Shown here: positions 44,773-57,600 of the stretch, piece after piece
Numbering within the stretch: the stretch's first letter is position 1
How the letters are laid out: each line of letters begins with the position of its first letter
Source: Adiantum capillus-veneris
Taxonomy: Eukaryota; Streptophyta; Polypodiopsida; Polypodiales; Pteridaceae
Length of the DNA: 64,000 nt
Direction of reading: 5' to 3'
Assembly (NCBI GenBank): GCA_014529385.2
Contig: CM043947.1
Coordinates: 128,341,891 to 128,405,890, forward strand
Notes under the pieces: model-generated
Told to the model about the DNA's origin: nothing
Databases searched by the model: none
The model's input: the letters and a program-made list of their open reading frames with translations, nothing else
Translations under genes and position numbers: made by a program

Positions 44773-44790
44773 TAGCCACCGTGATCGCCA
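44773..44790 (-). other. Primer binding site
   Basis: The minus strand reads TGGCGATCACGGTGGCTA, starting 4 bases after the 5' LTR end. TGGCGA fits tRNAs ending in TCGCCA, as used by Tat-type elements (tRNA-Arg). The exact tRNA cannot be fixed from sequence alone. Confidence 0.7.
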
Positions 44791-44794
44791 AAAT

Positions 44795-45263
44795 TGAATT
44801 GGAGTTGATCTCTTGAGATAGCTAGTTCCAGTGTTGAAGGATTTCAACTACTTAGAGTAGGAAGAGTTCAGACAGTAGACTAGACAGAAATCAGTGACTA
44901 GACTGAAATATGAATACTGAAATGAAAATCAGACTTAAAAACTGGAATAAAGTTCAGATTCACATTCAGAAGACTGTTGAGAAGTCAGTATCACTGGAAT
45001 ATATATATATCATGATTGAGATTACAGTGAATATGATTACAGAGAGAGAAAGTGTAGCCGATAATACTGCCACTGATGCTCAAGTGCAATTATAGCTCCA
45101 AGCGCTAATACAAGTGATAACAATTGCCCCCCCGATATTAAAGTAATGGGCCCTATTTATATGCTTCGGGTTTACCGTAGTAATTACTCTAGTAATTACT
45201 AAATGATTCACTGTCCATCTTCTAAGAACACGTTCCCACATGGTGACGCGCCAGCCGTCTACA
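44795..45263 (-). repeat. 5' LTR of the Ty3/gypsy element
   Basis: 469 bp, partner of 34240-34709. On the minus strand it starts TGTAGACGG and ends CAATTCA. The right flank is ATCCT, the target duplication. Confidence 0.95.
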
Positions 45264-45268
45264 ATCCT

Positions 45269-45785
45269 CACAATACAACCTCTACAATAAAATTGGATCA
45301 AACTTCTACCACATCATTCCCACCCCATCACAACCAACCCGTACCACCAAGGTGTGATGCCGAGGACGACATCACAAGCAGGAATGAGGCAATGTTAACC
45401 ACTTTACACACCAACGAGCCTTTGACCAACATTAAAAGACCAAGTAGTGGAATTACTTGCCAAATTCTCCCATGTAATTTTTTCACGCACATTATCCCCT
45501 TTTATTTTTCCCGAGTGTGGCTATTATTTTTGCCGACAATTGTAATAACTTTTCTCGTTTTTGGGAATATTGCCAATTGTACACCGGGCATGTTCACCAC
45601 ATTTCGAGACCAATATAGTGAGCTATGAGTGCCATTTAGTGTCCAAAATAGCCTAGGTCCATAGTATGGGTGCCTGGGAACATTTTGAGCTTGGTATGTA
45701 AGCCAAAATTCTAATTTGAAAGGTCATTATCTTGTGTTTTATGCAAAAAAAACGTTTTTCTCTTCTTCTCCTTCTCTACTTGTTG

Positions 45786-45855
<70 letters not shown>

Positions 45856-48480
45856 ATGGAAGAGAGGTGGAGATCTTGGAGAAGAAGATGAAGCTCGTGG
45901 CTTGCATCCTACGCACATCGCCCACGCTCGCGGGAAGCTCAAGAGTTGCGGTCTACATCGAGCAAGACGAGGTGAGTGACACACCCCGTCTCCCTCTTGT
46001 TGCCTTCATAGAAATCCTATGGTATGGGTGTATGTGGGCCTCATATGCTCACGTAACCATAGACCAAGGCCCCATCGACATCCTCTTCTTGTTGCTTTGC
46101 TAGCCCACGTAAGGGAGTGAAGCAAAGAGTGGGAGTGGTAAGCGTATTTCCGGCATCCTTTCTACTTGCGTAATGGGGAGGGGAGGAGGGAAATCGGCTT
46201 AACAGATAGCATACATAACAACATGAATACACTAACTTTCTTCTCACATACTATTGAAGGATAGGCCAAAAATGAGCTAAACTACCACATTGAAACATGG
46301 CTAGCACCGTCTTTGAAATGCTTAATGTCACCAACACATATATACAATACCAAAATGCACCACCATCAGAACAATTTAGTGTTAAAAGAAAATAAAAAAT
46401 GTTAAACATTCTGAATTGGTAGTGACCTGTATCATGAAAACCAAGTTGGTTTATAACTGCTCAACAACAAAGTCAGGCCCTGCACAAGCATAAGTTGATC
46501 ACAAGAAAGCAGCCTTCACGAGTCATGTACAAATCTTTGATTAAAATTATAGATATGGTCGATAGGATATATAAGTTTTGGTCCTTACTCAATAATGAAC
46601 AATAGGGTAAGATATTTACAATCCAAGGTCCTTATTAATAATGGATAATAAGAGCTTCCTCACTCAACAATACCATCGACAATGGTAGAAACCATGGTAT
46701 TCATGCCACACTCATTGTAGCCCCTGCATATCTTGAAAACCCTTCTCACCCCAATGGGGTCCCCATGAGTTCTCTATAATCCAATAAGGATTCTTCTTTA
46801 GGCATATGTGTAGCCATAGAGTTGCAACTCTGTGTCAGACTCATAAAAGAGTGCATAATCCAAGGTAGCACTCACATAGCAAAATGTGTGCCTCATCGCA
46901 TCCAAGTCGTTAGGAATTTTTTGAGCCCAAATGGGGCCAAATAAATTAACTTTTGATTAGGAATGGACCAATAGGAAGAGAGCTGGGTGCACATTTGACC
47001 ATAGGGTTCTTAGGCTTTGTCACCCTATCACTACTCTTGTCCCCCACCTCCTTTCCCCAAACTTTTAGGCCCCCCCACCTCCTTTTCCCACCCCCACCTC
47101 CTTTTCCCCAACTTGTGGGCCCCCTCACCTCTCTTTTCAGCAACTTACAATCTCATGGGTCAAAAAACCCTAAAAATGAAAATTTTTGATTTTTTGTGAA
47201 AAGTGTGTTTGCCCCCTCAAACTTCCCTCCAGTCTTTTCTAGCTATGGAAAAGTGATTTTGAAGCTATCTACTTGTCTTTCAATCTCTACATTGCCTCAG
47301 AAGAGCCTTCTCTTAATCTTGCCCTCCTCTTTCTCCCCTCTTTGAAGATCTCCATGGATGCACAACTGTAACCAAAAACCTACTTCTCCTCTTTCTCTTG
47401 TCTATTCTACTTCTCCTAAGCTCTCTATTATTGCCAAAAACCCTAGTTCTTCTTCCAAACTTTCCATTTCTGTAGAAAAATATGCACTTTCTCCTCAAAT
47501 CCTACTCTCTCAGTCCTCACCTACTCTAAAGTTATCATACAAGCTGCTTTTATCTCTTATTTCTTATAACCATGACCTCCATTAGTACTACAAGAAGGCC
47601 TAGAGAGAAGGTAGAAGAGATTTTGCTGCATAACATAAAACATGAGCATGGAAGTTGGGCACCAACGAGATTTGGGGTTGATCTTGGGTTTACATGCAAC
47701 CATGCTCAAAGGGACCACATTGTGTGCGACAACCTAGAAATCTGCTACACCATTGGAAGGGGTGACTACTAGGATTCAAGCAAAGTAAGAAGGAAGGATT
47801 AGTTTCCATAGTGCAACATGTGTACACGCTAGGAGACCTTCTCATTCAAGGCCGTCGGCCTAGGTTTTCTTCAAACTGTAAGTATGATTTGAGCAGGGTT
47901 TAGCAATAAGCTATCATTATTTTCTATTGCATTAATGGTACCTATTTCCTTGTGGTTTTTGATTCTCAAATATCTTTCCCTCTAACTATGTAGAAGAGCA
48001 AACACTCCAAATCCTCTGATTGGAGTTTTCAATGCACTACACACATCCATTGGTGAGGTAATGTTTTCTTTTAAAAAGCCAGCTGAGCTTGCAGAGAACA
48101 ATACCTTTTACTACTCACACTCATATCTTGTACCTAAAAAGGTAGGTTTGTTTGGCAAGCTCTTCGTAGGTAGAATTTCTTCCACCTTTAGCTAGCAATT
48201 CATGGCACTCTAGAGAACAAGTTCTCTCTTCATGAGTGGAGGAAGCAAGTTGTTGCTGCGTAGTTGAGCTTCCACGGCTACTCGCAAATGAGGATTTCTT
48301 TGTGCTTCGCGTATCTTATGAGAAAAATAGAAGATTGCTGGCATGCCTTCATTGCTCGCTTCATCTTGTAGTAAATCTAGCTTTTGCCAGGCATTCAAAT
48401 CGATCTCTTGATTTTCAACCATATCTTGAGAATCAAGAAGCGTCGTAATGTACTGCACTCGCGCGGTTCTAATTTCACCT
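45269..48480. other. Stretch with no convincing gene
   Basis: Contains the TG/AG microsatellite and a C-rich direct repeat near 47040-47130 (CCACCTCCTTTTCCC occurs several times). Near 47560-47770 a short plus-strand frame (SISTTRRPREKVEEILLHN) is seen but not recognised. At 48210-48458 a minus-strand frame (IDLNAWQKLDLLQDEASNEG) follows a PBS and may be leader or gag of the element starting at 48757. Confidence 0.5.
45787..45853. repeat. Compound (TG)n(AG)n microsatellite
   Basis: About 19 TG units followed by about 15 AG units without interruption. Confidence 0.97.
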
Positions 48481-48743
48481 ATACGTTAGAGTAGAAGAGC
48501 GGGGCATACCAATGCTATCTTTGAGAGGACTAGCTTGTGGAGAATTTCCACATGCTCAATAATGGTAAAGCCATAAGCTCCCTCCTAAGAGGTGTATTAT
48601 TAAGACAAGGGCTCCTTCTCTCCCTAGTGCAACAGAAAATAGATAATAGCTCCCATTCTCTTCTTACACTAAATTCTAGGCAAACTTCACCTTCATAGAG
48701 TACCTTAGACCGTTTCTTCTTGAATAAGATGGAAAACCCTTCA

Positions 48744-48755
48744 GCTCTGATACCA
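48744..48755 (-). other. tRNA-iMet-type PBS of an LTR element on the minus strand
   Basis: The minus strand reads TGGTATCAGAGC, the standard plant initiator-Met PBS. One base before it comes ...CGTAACA, an LTR-like CA end, so a 5' LTR should run rightward from 48757. The LTR's far end and the pol part are not recognised; the element is fragmentary. Confidence 0.8.
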
Positions 48756-48756
48756 A

Positions 48757-49776
48757 TGTTACGAGAATGTAAGCTCCTCTCCAAACCGCCGACACCAAAA
48801 ATGGGATGGGACCATTGACAGGTCTCTAGGCCTACTAAAGTCAAAGTCCTTAAACAAGAAAAATTCCAGAGAATTCACCCTTACCATTGACAATGATTTA
48901 GGTTTATAGCCCTAGAAAGAGACCTAGTCCTGCCTCGTAGTGGAAATGGGACCACTCAAATTTTTTATTTTGGCCCTATAACTTCATCATTCGGTTTATG
49001 GTTTCCTTAGCGAATGCTTTTTCCCCCTAACATATGTGAGGGCACAGCCATTGGTGGATTCCTCTTCCAAGTGAAGAAGTTTCTAAACGTTTTAGTGCGC
49101 GGGAATGGATAGTTACCTGACTAATCAGGTCCACCTGTCCATGATTGACAACCTTAGTCAATCCCCACTTACCACCCCACACTCACACATGATTCTTTTG
49201 TTTTGTAATTACTACTACATTCTTGTCACAATTAAAATAATAATTTCTTATATCCTTCATAACCGAATTCCATTAAAACATCCCTTGAAAATAGTATTGA
49301 AACATTCTTTTAGAGCACAAACATCTTTAAACTTAAGATAGGGTATTGTCAATCAAAATATTGTCCATAATAACCATGACCAGTACTCTTCTTGTCTCAA
49401 GACCACCTAAGGGTGAAAAAACGGCACCCATTCCTTACTCACAATCCGGAGTGGATAAACCCCCACCCAAGGTTTTGGGCTCCCTTGGGATAAAAAAATA
49501 GTATCCTAACTTAAGTAGAAACATCAAGACATGACACGGAGTAGAAACTCAACGTTCATGGGGGTAACCGACTTATCCCTGGCTGGAAAGCCATCATTAT
49601 CCATCAAAATATACCAAGGAGTCGGAGGTGTCTTGAGACAAGCTGTCTTAAGGATGATCAATCATATCTTTCGTAATTCAACCAATTTTAACCCAAACAA
49701 GTCTTTCCTACATTATAAACAATGCACGTTGGAAGTTACCCTATCAATTATTCATTTTCTTATTCTTACTCACTCC
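48757..49776 (-). other. Likely LTR and unassigned repeat DNA
   Basis: It starts (plus strand) TGTTACGAGAATGTAAGCTCC, the inner edge of an LTR. The far boundary is not identifiable. From about 49330 the sequence changes to unrelated repeat DNA (ACCACCTAAGGGTG, CCGGAGTGGATAAACCC). No gene seen. Confidence 0.4.
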
Positions 49777-50010
49777 TTACGTATTCAATGCTAACTTATA
49801 AAAGAACTTAAACCATTTAAAGACTTGATTGAATAATGAGAAACCCACCTGGGACTGTTTGGCCATCTGCTGCTGCGCTAGTGCCTGATGACTCTCCCAC
49901 GTAGGCCTACTACTAGGCCCAGCTTCATCGTCGTGCGATACTCTAGTTCTTTCTAGAGCTTTGCCCTCATCATCAGATGTAGGATCGGCTCGGGTCCTCT
50001 TAGGTGCCAT
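49777..50010 (-). pseudogene. Probable gag start of a truncated LTR element
   Basis: 78 codons beginning MAPKRTRADPTSDDEGKALE, then HDDEAGPSSRPTWESHQALA. Plant gypsy gag genes often begin with a short basic MAP(K/R)-type start, as the gag at 44719 does (MAPKSNGG). It lies downstream, on the minus strand, of an LTR-like promoter and the 152-bp array. It ends abruptly at 49777 where sequence composition changes, suggesting truncation. No capsid block is left, so the call rests on context. Confidence 0.4.
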
Positions 50011-50559
50011 AACTTCTTATCCTTATAAAAAGGACGTTTAATCATTAGGTAAATAATCCAAAAGCTAGACTTAACCGGCTTTGTATCCAATTTTATCAAA
50101 TCTACGTTAAATTTATAGTCTTAATTGGTAAATTCTGGACATAGTAATTTTTTATTTGTCTATATAGGCATGATAACTTTTTCCACAGCTTCCCTAAGGG
50201 TTTTTAAAGCTATCATAATTTACTTATAATTTTATATATCTTTTTTCTTATTTTTCCATCGAATTTTAAGCTTGGAATCTGCTTATTTTTAGCTTAATAT
50301 TTATTCTATTTGTTTTCTCTCAAAGATTTCATTTCCTCAACTTTATATCATAGGTTTACACTTACTATAGTTTTTGTAAAAACTGTTGACCGCAAAGTCT
50401 ATTTATTTTAATTAATCTTTGGCCAAAAATAGGACTTGTAGTCAATTATAAATTTCTAAACTTAGTAATGAAATATGGTATGATTACCACAAGTAGATAA
50501 GGATATTTTTGACCTTTGGTAATTATCTTATTATTTTCCAACTTAACTATATAATTTCC

Positions 50560-51970
50560 AACTTTAATTTTCAGCTGAAATTAGTATAATTTGACTTAGA
50601 TAAATATCTATACTGATTTTCTAACATTGACATAATTATCACGAGCTCTTTGTCATGTAATATAGCTCTCATAAATAGCATGTAATCATATAACATGATT
50701 TACTAGTTTCCCCCTTTAATTTCTAGCTAGAATTAGTAACGTCTGACTAAACTAAATATCTATTCCAAGTTTCTACCCTTGATATAATTTTCATGGCCTT
50801 TTCATATTGTAATCTAGCTCTGATAAATAGCATGTTCTCATATAACATGATTTACTAATTTTTCTCTTTAGTTTTCAGCTAGAATTAGTATAATTTGACT
50901 TAGATAAATATCTATACTAAGTTTTTAATCTTTAAATAATTATCATGGTCTTTTTATCATGTATTCTAACTCTAATAAAGAGTATGTAATCATATCACAC
51001 GATTTACTCATTTTCCCCTTTACTTTACCCTAAAAAATAGTGTTTTTCTACTAAGATAATTAGCTAAACTAATTATCTATGGTTAAGATAATTATCAAAG
51101 GGTTATTAAGATGTGATTTTCCTCTGATAATTATCTCAAAGGTTTTTAGATTAGCTTACTATTTTCTCTCATTAATTTTTCATTTAAAACAGTGTTTTCC
51201 TACTGAGATAATTAGTTAAGCTAAATATCTGAAATTAAGATAATTATCAAGGGTTTTCTAAGATGCATTTTTCCCCTCATAATTATCTCAAAGTATTTTG
51301 GTTCAGTTTGTTATTTTTCCCTATTTATTTTTCCCTTAAAATAGTGTAATTTTGCTGAGATAATTAGTTAAACTAGTTATTTGAGGTTAACATAACTATT
51401 ACGAGTTTCATGGGATGTGTTTTTCCTCTGATAATTATCTCAAAGCATCTTAGACCAATTTGCTATTTTCCCCCTTTTAATTTTCCCTTAAAAGGTGTAA
51501 ATATGATGAAATAATTAGTTAAAATAAGTATCTGCGGGGTTAACATAATTATCGTGGGTTTCCAAAGAGGTAATTTACCTCTGATAATTATCTCAAAGCA
51601 TTTTGAATCAATTTGCTATTTTTCTTGTTTTAATTTTTCATAAAAACAATATAATTATGCTATGATAATTAGTTAAACTAGTTATCTGAGGTTAATATAA
51701 CTATCACGGGTTTTATAAGATGTAATTTACCTTTGATAATTATCTCAAATCATTTTGGATCAATTTGCTATTTTCCCCCTTTTAATTTTCCCTAAAAACA
51801 GTGTAGTTCTGCTAGGATAATTAGGTAAACTAATTATCTGAGATTAAAATAATTATCACGGGTTCCCTAATATGTGATTACCTCTGATAAATATCTCAAA
51901 AAAAATTGGATTAGTTTGACCATTTTCTCCTTTACTTTTCTCTTAAAAATAGTGTAATTCTGCTTAATTA
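50560..51970. repeat. AT-rich tandem array, unit about 152 bp
   Basis: The anchor GATAATTATCTCAAA (or a variant) occurs at 51126, 51279, 51430, 51583, 51735 and 51886, with spacings 151-153. An earlier subfamily with TTAGATAAATATCTATACT occurs at about 50597, 50748 and 50900. In total about nine units are present. Each unit holds several GATAATTA / TAATTATC inverted motifs and a CCCCTTTTAATTTTCCCT-like tract. Confidence 0.92.
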
Positions 51971-52410
51971 ATTATGAAAATTAATCAAAAAATTACTCAA
52001 AAATTACAAGATAATTTTTATAGAATAATGACAGTCTAACACAACTTTGATAATTATCTCATCTTAATCTACACTTAATTAGTATAATTATCATTAATTT
52101 ATGGTTAAAATGAGTAATTCAGTCCTAATATAATATAATAATTAATTAGCTTAGTATCCCTAAGCTTAATCACAATAACAACACAGAATTTTGAATTAAG
52201 AGAGGATTTTTGAGTATACATAGGTTTAATCTTCAGTTAATTTAAGAAAATAGGTTAACCTAGCTTTGCTAATTAAGAAGGATTAAGCTAATTACCGTTT
52301 AATTAACCAACTAGAGCTTGATCTCTAGTGATTTCTGCGTAGCGGTCTCTCTAGATGAGAGAGAGTGTGCCAAGGCTCCGATTCTAAATTTTTATGAAGG
52401 AAAGGGGGTC

Positions 52411-52418
52411 TTTTTATA
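52411..52418 (-). promoter_or_regulatory. TATA box on the minus strand (TATAAAAA)
   Basis: The minus strand reads AAACTATAAAAAGACCCCC, followed about 60 bases later by CTCTCTCTCATCTAGAGAG. This is like the U3/R border of an LTR. A plausible LTR start TGTAAGGTTTCC lies at 52891. Downstream come the 152-bp array and the gag start at 50010. Confidence 0.55.
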
Positions 52419-52901
52419 GTTTTTCTGGGCCCTGGGCTATTCCTAGTAGGTTTTGACATCTCAAGCAAGTCCCCAGCTTCAAGGTAGCGCCACCTGCTGC
52501 TATTCCTGTCTCTGGCAGGTTCCCCACAGCTCCACACTGCCCCCTCGGCTTCCAGTATCGATTTTGGTTGATTTTACTGATTTTTAATGATGAAAATTGG
52601 AATATCAATTAATTTTAGATCCTTAGGATAAGAAAGTCATTGTTGATAATAATTACTAAAACCATCCAATTTTTATTAACTAATTGAATTCCTAGTGTAA
52701 CCTTTTAGGGCCCGTAACTTTTCCAGATTTTATCGGATTCTGATTCTGAAAATTACTAACCATAGTAAAGCTCTGGTTATGAACTTAAAAATACCAATAT
52801 CAGCCATGATTGAATCACTCAACAGTGGTTTTCAAGTTAATTTTACAAGCTTTATACAATTTTTAAGGTTTCAGAAACTGGAAACCTTACAGAGAATGGC
52901 A

Positions 52902-53965
52902 CTTTTACATTTACTTAGATGGCATGTTATGTAGCAATTGTTGCAAGCTTGACATAACCATTGAACAATAACAAAACTTGAAAAGAATCAAACACGACAT
53001 AGCACTGAGGGCCGGCCTCATACTTAAAGTGCTTTTGTATTCTTGGTGCTCAAAGCTAGTCACTACTTGAGAATAATACAACATAGGATCTTTGTTACAT
53101 AGAATCTCCATAGCCATAGCATCATAGGAGCTTAGGAAGACTTAAGCTCCTCCATTTTCCTCATCTCAAGCCCTCAATTACCATGTAGGTAGAGAGAACT
53201 AGTAGAGAAAAGGACTAGAGTGTATGTAATTGAGAGAGAAGCTTGTATGCATAAGCTTCACACACTAAGTCAATTAACTAGCTACCAAGGGAGGCAACAT
53301 AAGCAAGATGAGTATATGAGAAACTGAGTAGATGAGAGAGTAGAGGAGCATGAGAGCTTTCACCAGCACTTCTCCATGCATAAACTTGACAAGGCAAGTA
53401 AGAGATATGCTCCACTCAAGCTAACATTTTTTCATGAAGCAAATTAGCTTGTGAAAAGCAGTTTTTTGCTATTTTTAGTAGCTAGAGAGAGATAAAGAGT
53501 TGGCTAGCTTGTGGAGCAAGAAAAAAAGGTGCATTTCCTTTTCTCCTCCCTTTTTGCACTGGCCAACCCTGTTTGGACGTGTGCATGCCTTGGTTCCCAC
53601 CTGCAGCTCCTCAGCCCAACTCTCAGCCTTCCCGTAAGCGCTATTTTTGCCCTCCCGGGAGTCCGTTTGACCTCCTGTAAAGCATGTTAAAATCCTATGG
53701 CTAAATACTTTGCACTTTGGGAGTAGCATTCGCTTGTAGATACTTCACATTGCCACAATGCACTCCATGCACATCTTGTTTTAATATTTTTACACATTCT
53801 CTCTCTAGAATTCTAGTGAGAGAGTGGTCATTTTGCACTTGTAAAGGTTTATTCTTTTGACTAACATAAACTAGACTCAAAATAAACCTTTTGGCAATTC
53901 ATTTCATTTAGCCTATGCTTACCTATGCTTTTCTCTAGATAGCTACTTTTTACAGAGAGAAAACC
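52902..53965. other. Stretch without recognised gene
   Basis: Low-complexity GAGAGA-type plant repeat DNA (53180-53360) with a minus-strand open frame of 84 codons (53475-53729) lacking any motif. It probably belongs to an LTR remnant. Confidence 0.5.
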
Positions 53966-53972
53966 TTCTTTC

Positions 53973-54380
53973 CTAGCATCGTTTGGTAATGATGCTTACA
54001 CCAGCTCCACCATCAAGTACAGCTAAAATGGTATTGCCCTTGCAGATAACCGGTAGGACTATATTAGAATCACCACCCTCAAAGTAATCACCAAGCATGT
54101 TTACACAAAGTCTAAACAGAGACTTAGGATCGGCCTCATCTACAACATCTTTTTTCAATAATTCTTTGGGAGATCGTTTGTTCAGCGTCTCTAGTGGGGG
54201 TGTGAGATCTAGAGGAGCTTCTTGCAGACTGTCTAGATTGACAGCAAGCTCATCATTTAAAAGAGATCTCAGGGTTTCTGCCAATTCTGGGTCCCCTTTA
54301 AGCTTAACCAACATAGTAATGGTGATAGGCATACTGAAGAAACTAATGAGATTCTGGGCATTTAATTGAGCACCTATCAC
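53973..54380 (-). pseudogene. Retrotransposon protease (truncated)
   Basis: The frame reads MPITITMLVKLKGDPELAET, a polar linker, FRLCVNMLGDYFEGGDSNIV, then LPVICKGNTILAVLDGGAGV and SIITKRC. LDGGAGVSI carries the catalytic Asp of retropepsin-type proteases, here intact. The stop follows at once, where the family normally continues for another 60 or so residues with an ILGRP-type motif. Truncated, hence inactive. Confidence 0.8.
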
Positions 54381-54608
54381 ACTTCATCCTTCGGATGGGG
54401 TTTGGGGTGGGTATGGCATATCCCATGGTTCTTACACGTCATCTCCAAAACATAGATCCTCTATCTCGGTGTGACATGTAGCCTCAGGTTGCGTGCATGG
54501 TTTGAAATTCAGGTTCCTTCGAGTCTATGTTTTGCTCATTTTGTTAAGGGTTAGGGTACTTAAGCATGTCCTCGTACCATTTCTTGAATTGGGCTTCATG
54601 CTCTTCTT

Positions 54609-57600
54609 CTAATCAGAGATCACATTAGACACTTGTAGAGGCTTTCCTAATTGAATAGGTTTATTAATTGTGGTGGGAAGCTTCCAAGCATTGGGAATGG
54701 GTTTGGAGGCGGATTCAATAGCTGCTTGAGTTTCTTGGACTAACTCAATAGCTTGTTGAAGCCTATGAATCTTCTTTTCTGGTATGGGATAGACACCAGG
54801 TTTGTTGGGCTTATTCTTCTTAGGCAGATCTACCAAGTTAGTTTTGTTTGTCACCTTCCCTTGATTGTGATTTGATTCAAATGACGATGATTTATCTGAA
54901 CGTCACTTGCATTTTGTATGTTGACGGGGTCTGAGGTGGTACCCACAATTTTCTTTTTTCTATTTTGCCTCTTGTTTGAGGTGGTGCTCTTGACGTCTGC
55001 TTCGTTTTTTGTAGCCACAACCGGGTTAGCCTTGGCTTGCAATCTTGTCAGAGCATCGAGACTCAGACTATGCTTGGTTTTATCGCTCTGGACAAGCCTA
55101 ATCATCATATTTAAGGGTGTTATCATGGGGGCTTCGGGTGGTTTGTGCGGGCATTGGGAAATCATGATTAATGCCACAATCACCGCATGTAGCCTTGGGT
55201 AGATGTGGGTTAACTGCAGGTGCAATATGGTTTGGCTTGTATGGGCAATCTACCACCTTGTGGTTTTCACCACAGTTATAGAACTGCAGGGGTTGCTTGT
55301 CAGGGCATTCACTATATTTATGAGGTCCTCCACATCCATAGCATTGAAGGGGTGGTTGTCGTCCTCAGTTATTCATGGATTGCCCCCTTCCTAAAGCGGT
55401 TACCTGATAAACTGGTTTCGGTCCCTCGGGATCATTGACATAATATTCAGGATAAATCTCATACTCCTCATCGCCTTCGGGTGGGCCATAGTCTTCCTCT
55501 AACTCTTCCTCATCTACTCCTTGATTGACTGGCGCTATCCTCGGCTGAGGAGGTAAGATTGGTGGGGGACATGGTGTGTAAGGGCAATAGGGTCGAGCTC
55601 GGACATAAGGTCTTGGAGCTTGACTGGAACAATGGTTGTAGGCTGGGATGTAGCGGGGGGAGCACGCAAGGCAAGGGGTGGTGCTGCTGCTCCGGGCCTA
55701 GGGGCATATTGATATGAGGGGTGGAATCTATGATTGGGGTTCTCATAGCCATATCTATAACCTTGATACCCCAGGTCGAAGTACCTAGGATGAAGTGTGG
55801 GGCATTCACTATTAGGATGGTCTCCATTGCAAGTAGAACAAAAGAATAGTTCACGAGCGAGCAGGTTCCTTACGGGTTTGGGACGTATTGGTATGGAATA
55901 GCTTTTGTATGTAGGAGGCAACCATCTGCTCAATGGATGAAGGGCTAGAGCATGAGAGGTTTTGGTCGATGCGGTCTCACTACTAGGGACACTAGTTGTT
56001 TCTTTTATTTCTAGATTGTCTTCTAATTCAATGACAACTGCAACAATGTCATCCCATGTGGTGATCCCTCTTGTGATCAGGCTGTTGTACAACTCTGTGT
56101 GATTCATTCCATTGATGAGACGATCCAATGATGAGACGATCCAACAATTGATCATCCCTGAACCATTCGTGGGACTTGCATCGTGAGTTCAAGTGCTTGA
56201 GGCGGTTGATGAAATCACGTATGGATTCACCATTGTTGCGCTCAGCCGAGTAAAGTTGGGAAGATAATCCCCACTTAGGTCCTTGCTTTGCAAAAGCTGC
56301 AATGAAGGCAGCCTTGACAGTAGCCATATTGCGATTTTTCTCAGGTTTGAGTGTTCGATACCATTTTTCGGCTTTGTCGTCTAAGGTGAGACTAAAAGCG
56401 TGGCTTTTTGATACATCATTCCTTTCGCTCAAAGCCTCACAAACTTGCTCAAAGATCTATAGGTGTGCTGCCCAGGATCTCCATTACCGGAAAACCTACT
56501 CATGAGCTTGGCAATGTCTACTGAGCATCGGGAATCAGTTCGATTAGGGTCCCTTGCTCAAGGGGCTAATTGCTCGGCCATAGCTCTTTCCACAGTAGCT
56601 GCCACAGCGATGGGGTCGGCGGGTGCAACAACTTGTGGCGGAGGATAATACTGGATTCCAGCCATTGGAAAAGGAGGTGCAATTCTTGCACTAGGTACAA
56701 GTGCACTTGGTGGAAATCCTGGAGGTGTGCGGTGTAGAGGTGTGATAGCAGGCGGCATATATCCAGGTGGTGTTGTAGGCTTTGGAATATTTGCTGCATA
56801 CATGGGTGGTCTAGGAGCGGAGCCTAGGGTGGTAGGTGGGCTGAAGGCCCAGGTGTATGTGGGTCTAATTGGCGGCATAGGTATGGTATGCTCGGTGAGT
56901 GTAATGGGGAAAAATTTTCTAGTGCTTGGGGTAGCACTTGCTAGGGGTGGATGAGAGACTTTCTCCTCATAAGGTGCATAACTCATGGGGATATGTTCTT
57001 CATTTCCCGGGATTGCTGTAGAAGTTGAAACAGAGATTGGGGGTCCCTCAGGACAACCAGGGGAGACCGTCATTGAGGGGTCCTTCCTATGTTTTGTTGG
57101 GGTTTCCATTTCTTCCAAAGTCGGGCCCCGAGACTCGCTTGTTTGGACAAACAAGATGGGAGCTTCACAAGGGTAGTTCATTCCCAATTTCAAGCGCTCT
57201 TGCATTATGATTTGATTTAGGCAATCCCAAAGTATCTGTTTATATATTGGATATGTGGTGCCATTTGATGTATGCTCCCTCAAAGCATCCCATGACAGTG
57301 TGAAAAACTATTGCATCGATATGTGTGTTGCTCTCAATCTTAGCCTTGCCCTTATCGGCGATAGTTTTAGCTTTAGCTTGGCGCTTGATCAATCTCTGTT
57401 GACCTCGCAACATGGCTTCTACTCGCAACATGGCTTCTACTTCCAATTGGCGGGCTAATTGGAGAGCTTCCTCTATTTGATGTATCTCTTCATGAGTCAT
57501 GCCATTGTTAGCCAGCAATTCCTCTTCTTCCATGGCTTGTGAGGGTACTGTGATCCCCACATGGGAAGGTTCACTTGGGACTTCGTTAGCAAAGTAGGAG

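Larger units (their letters stand above)
34240..45263 (-). mobile_element. Structurally complete Ty3/gypsy LTR retrotransposon
   Basis: Length 11,024 bp, read on the minus strand. The LTRs are 34240-34709 and 44795-45263, and both end TG...CA. A perfect 5-bp target duplication ATCCT lies at 34235-34239 and 45264-45268. The PBS sits 4 bp inside the 5' LTR and the polypurine tract abuts the 3' LTR. The order gag, protease, RT, RNase H, integrase defines Ty3/gypsy. The RT block SFMDGYSGYNQLQIAPEDRA and the MPFGLCNAPATFQRCMM block look like the non-chromoviral (Athila/Tat-type) plant group. About 3.7 kb of extra sense-strand coding sequence follows integrase. The LTRs differ at about 20 positions by eye (around 4%), mostly transitions, so insertion is not recent. 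All ORFs carry stops. Confidence 0.95.

Noticed and set aside
45716-46103. Frames with Cys-Val and Arg-Glu runs
   Set aside because: Translation of the TG/AG microsatellite.
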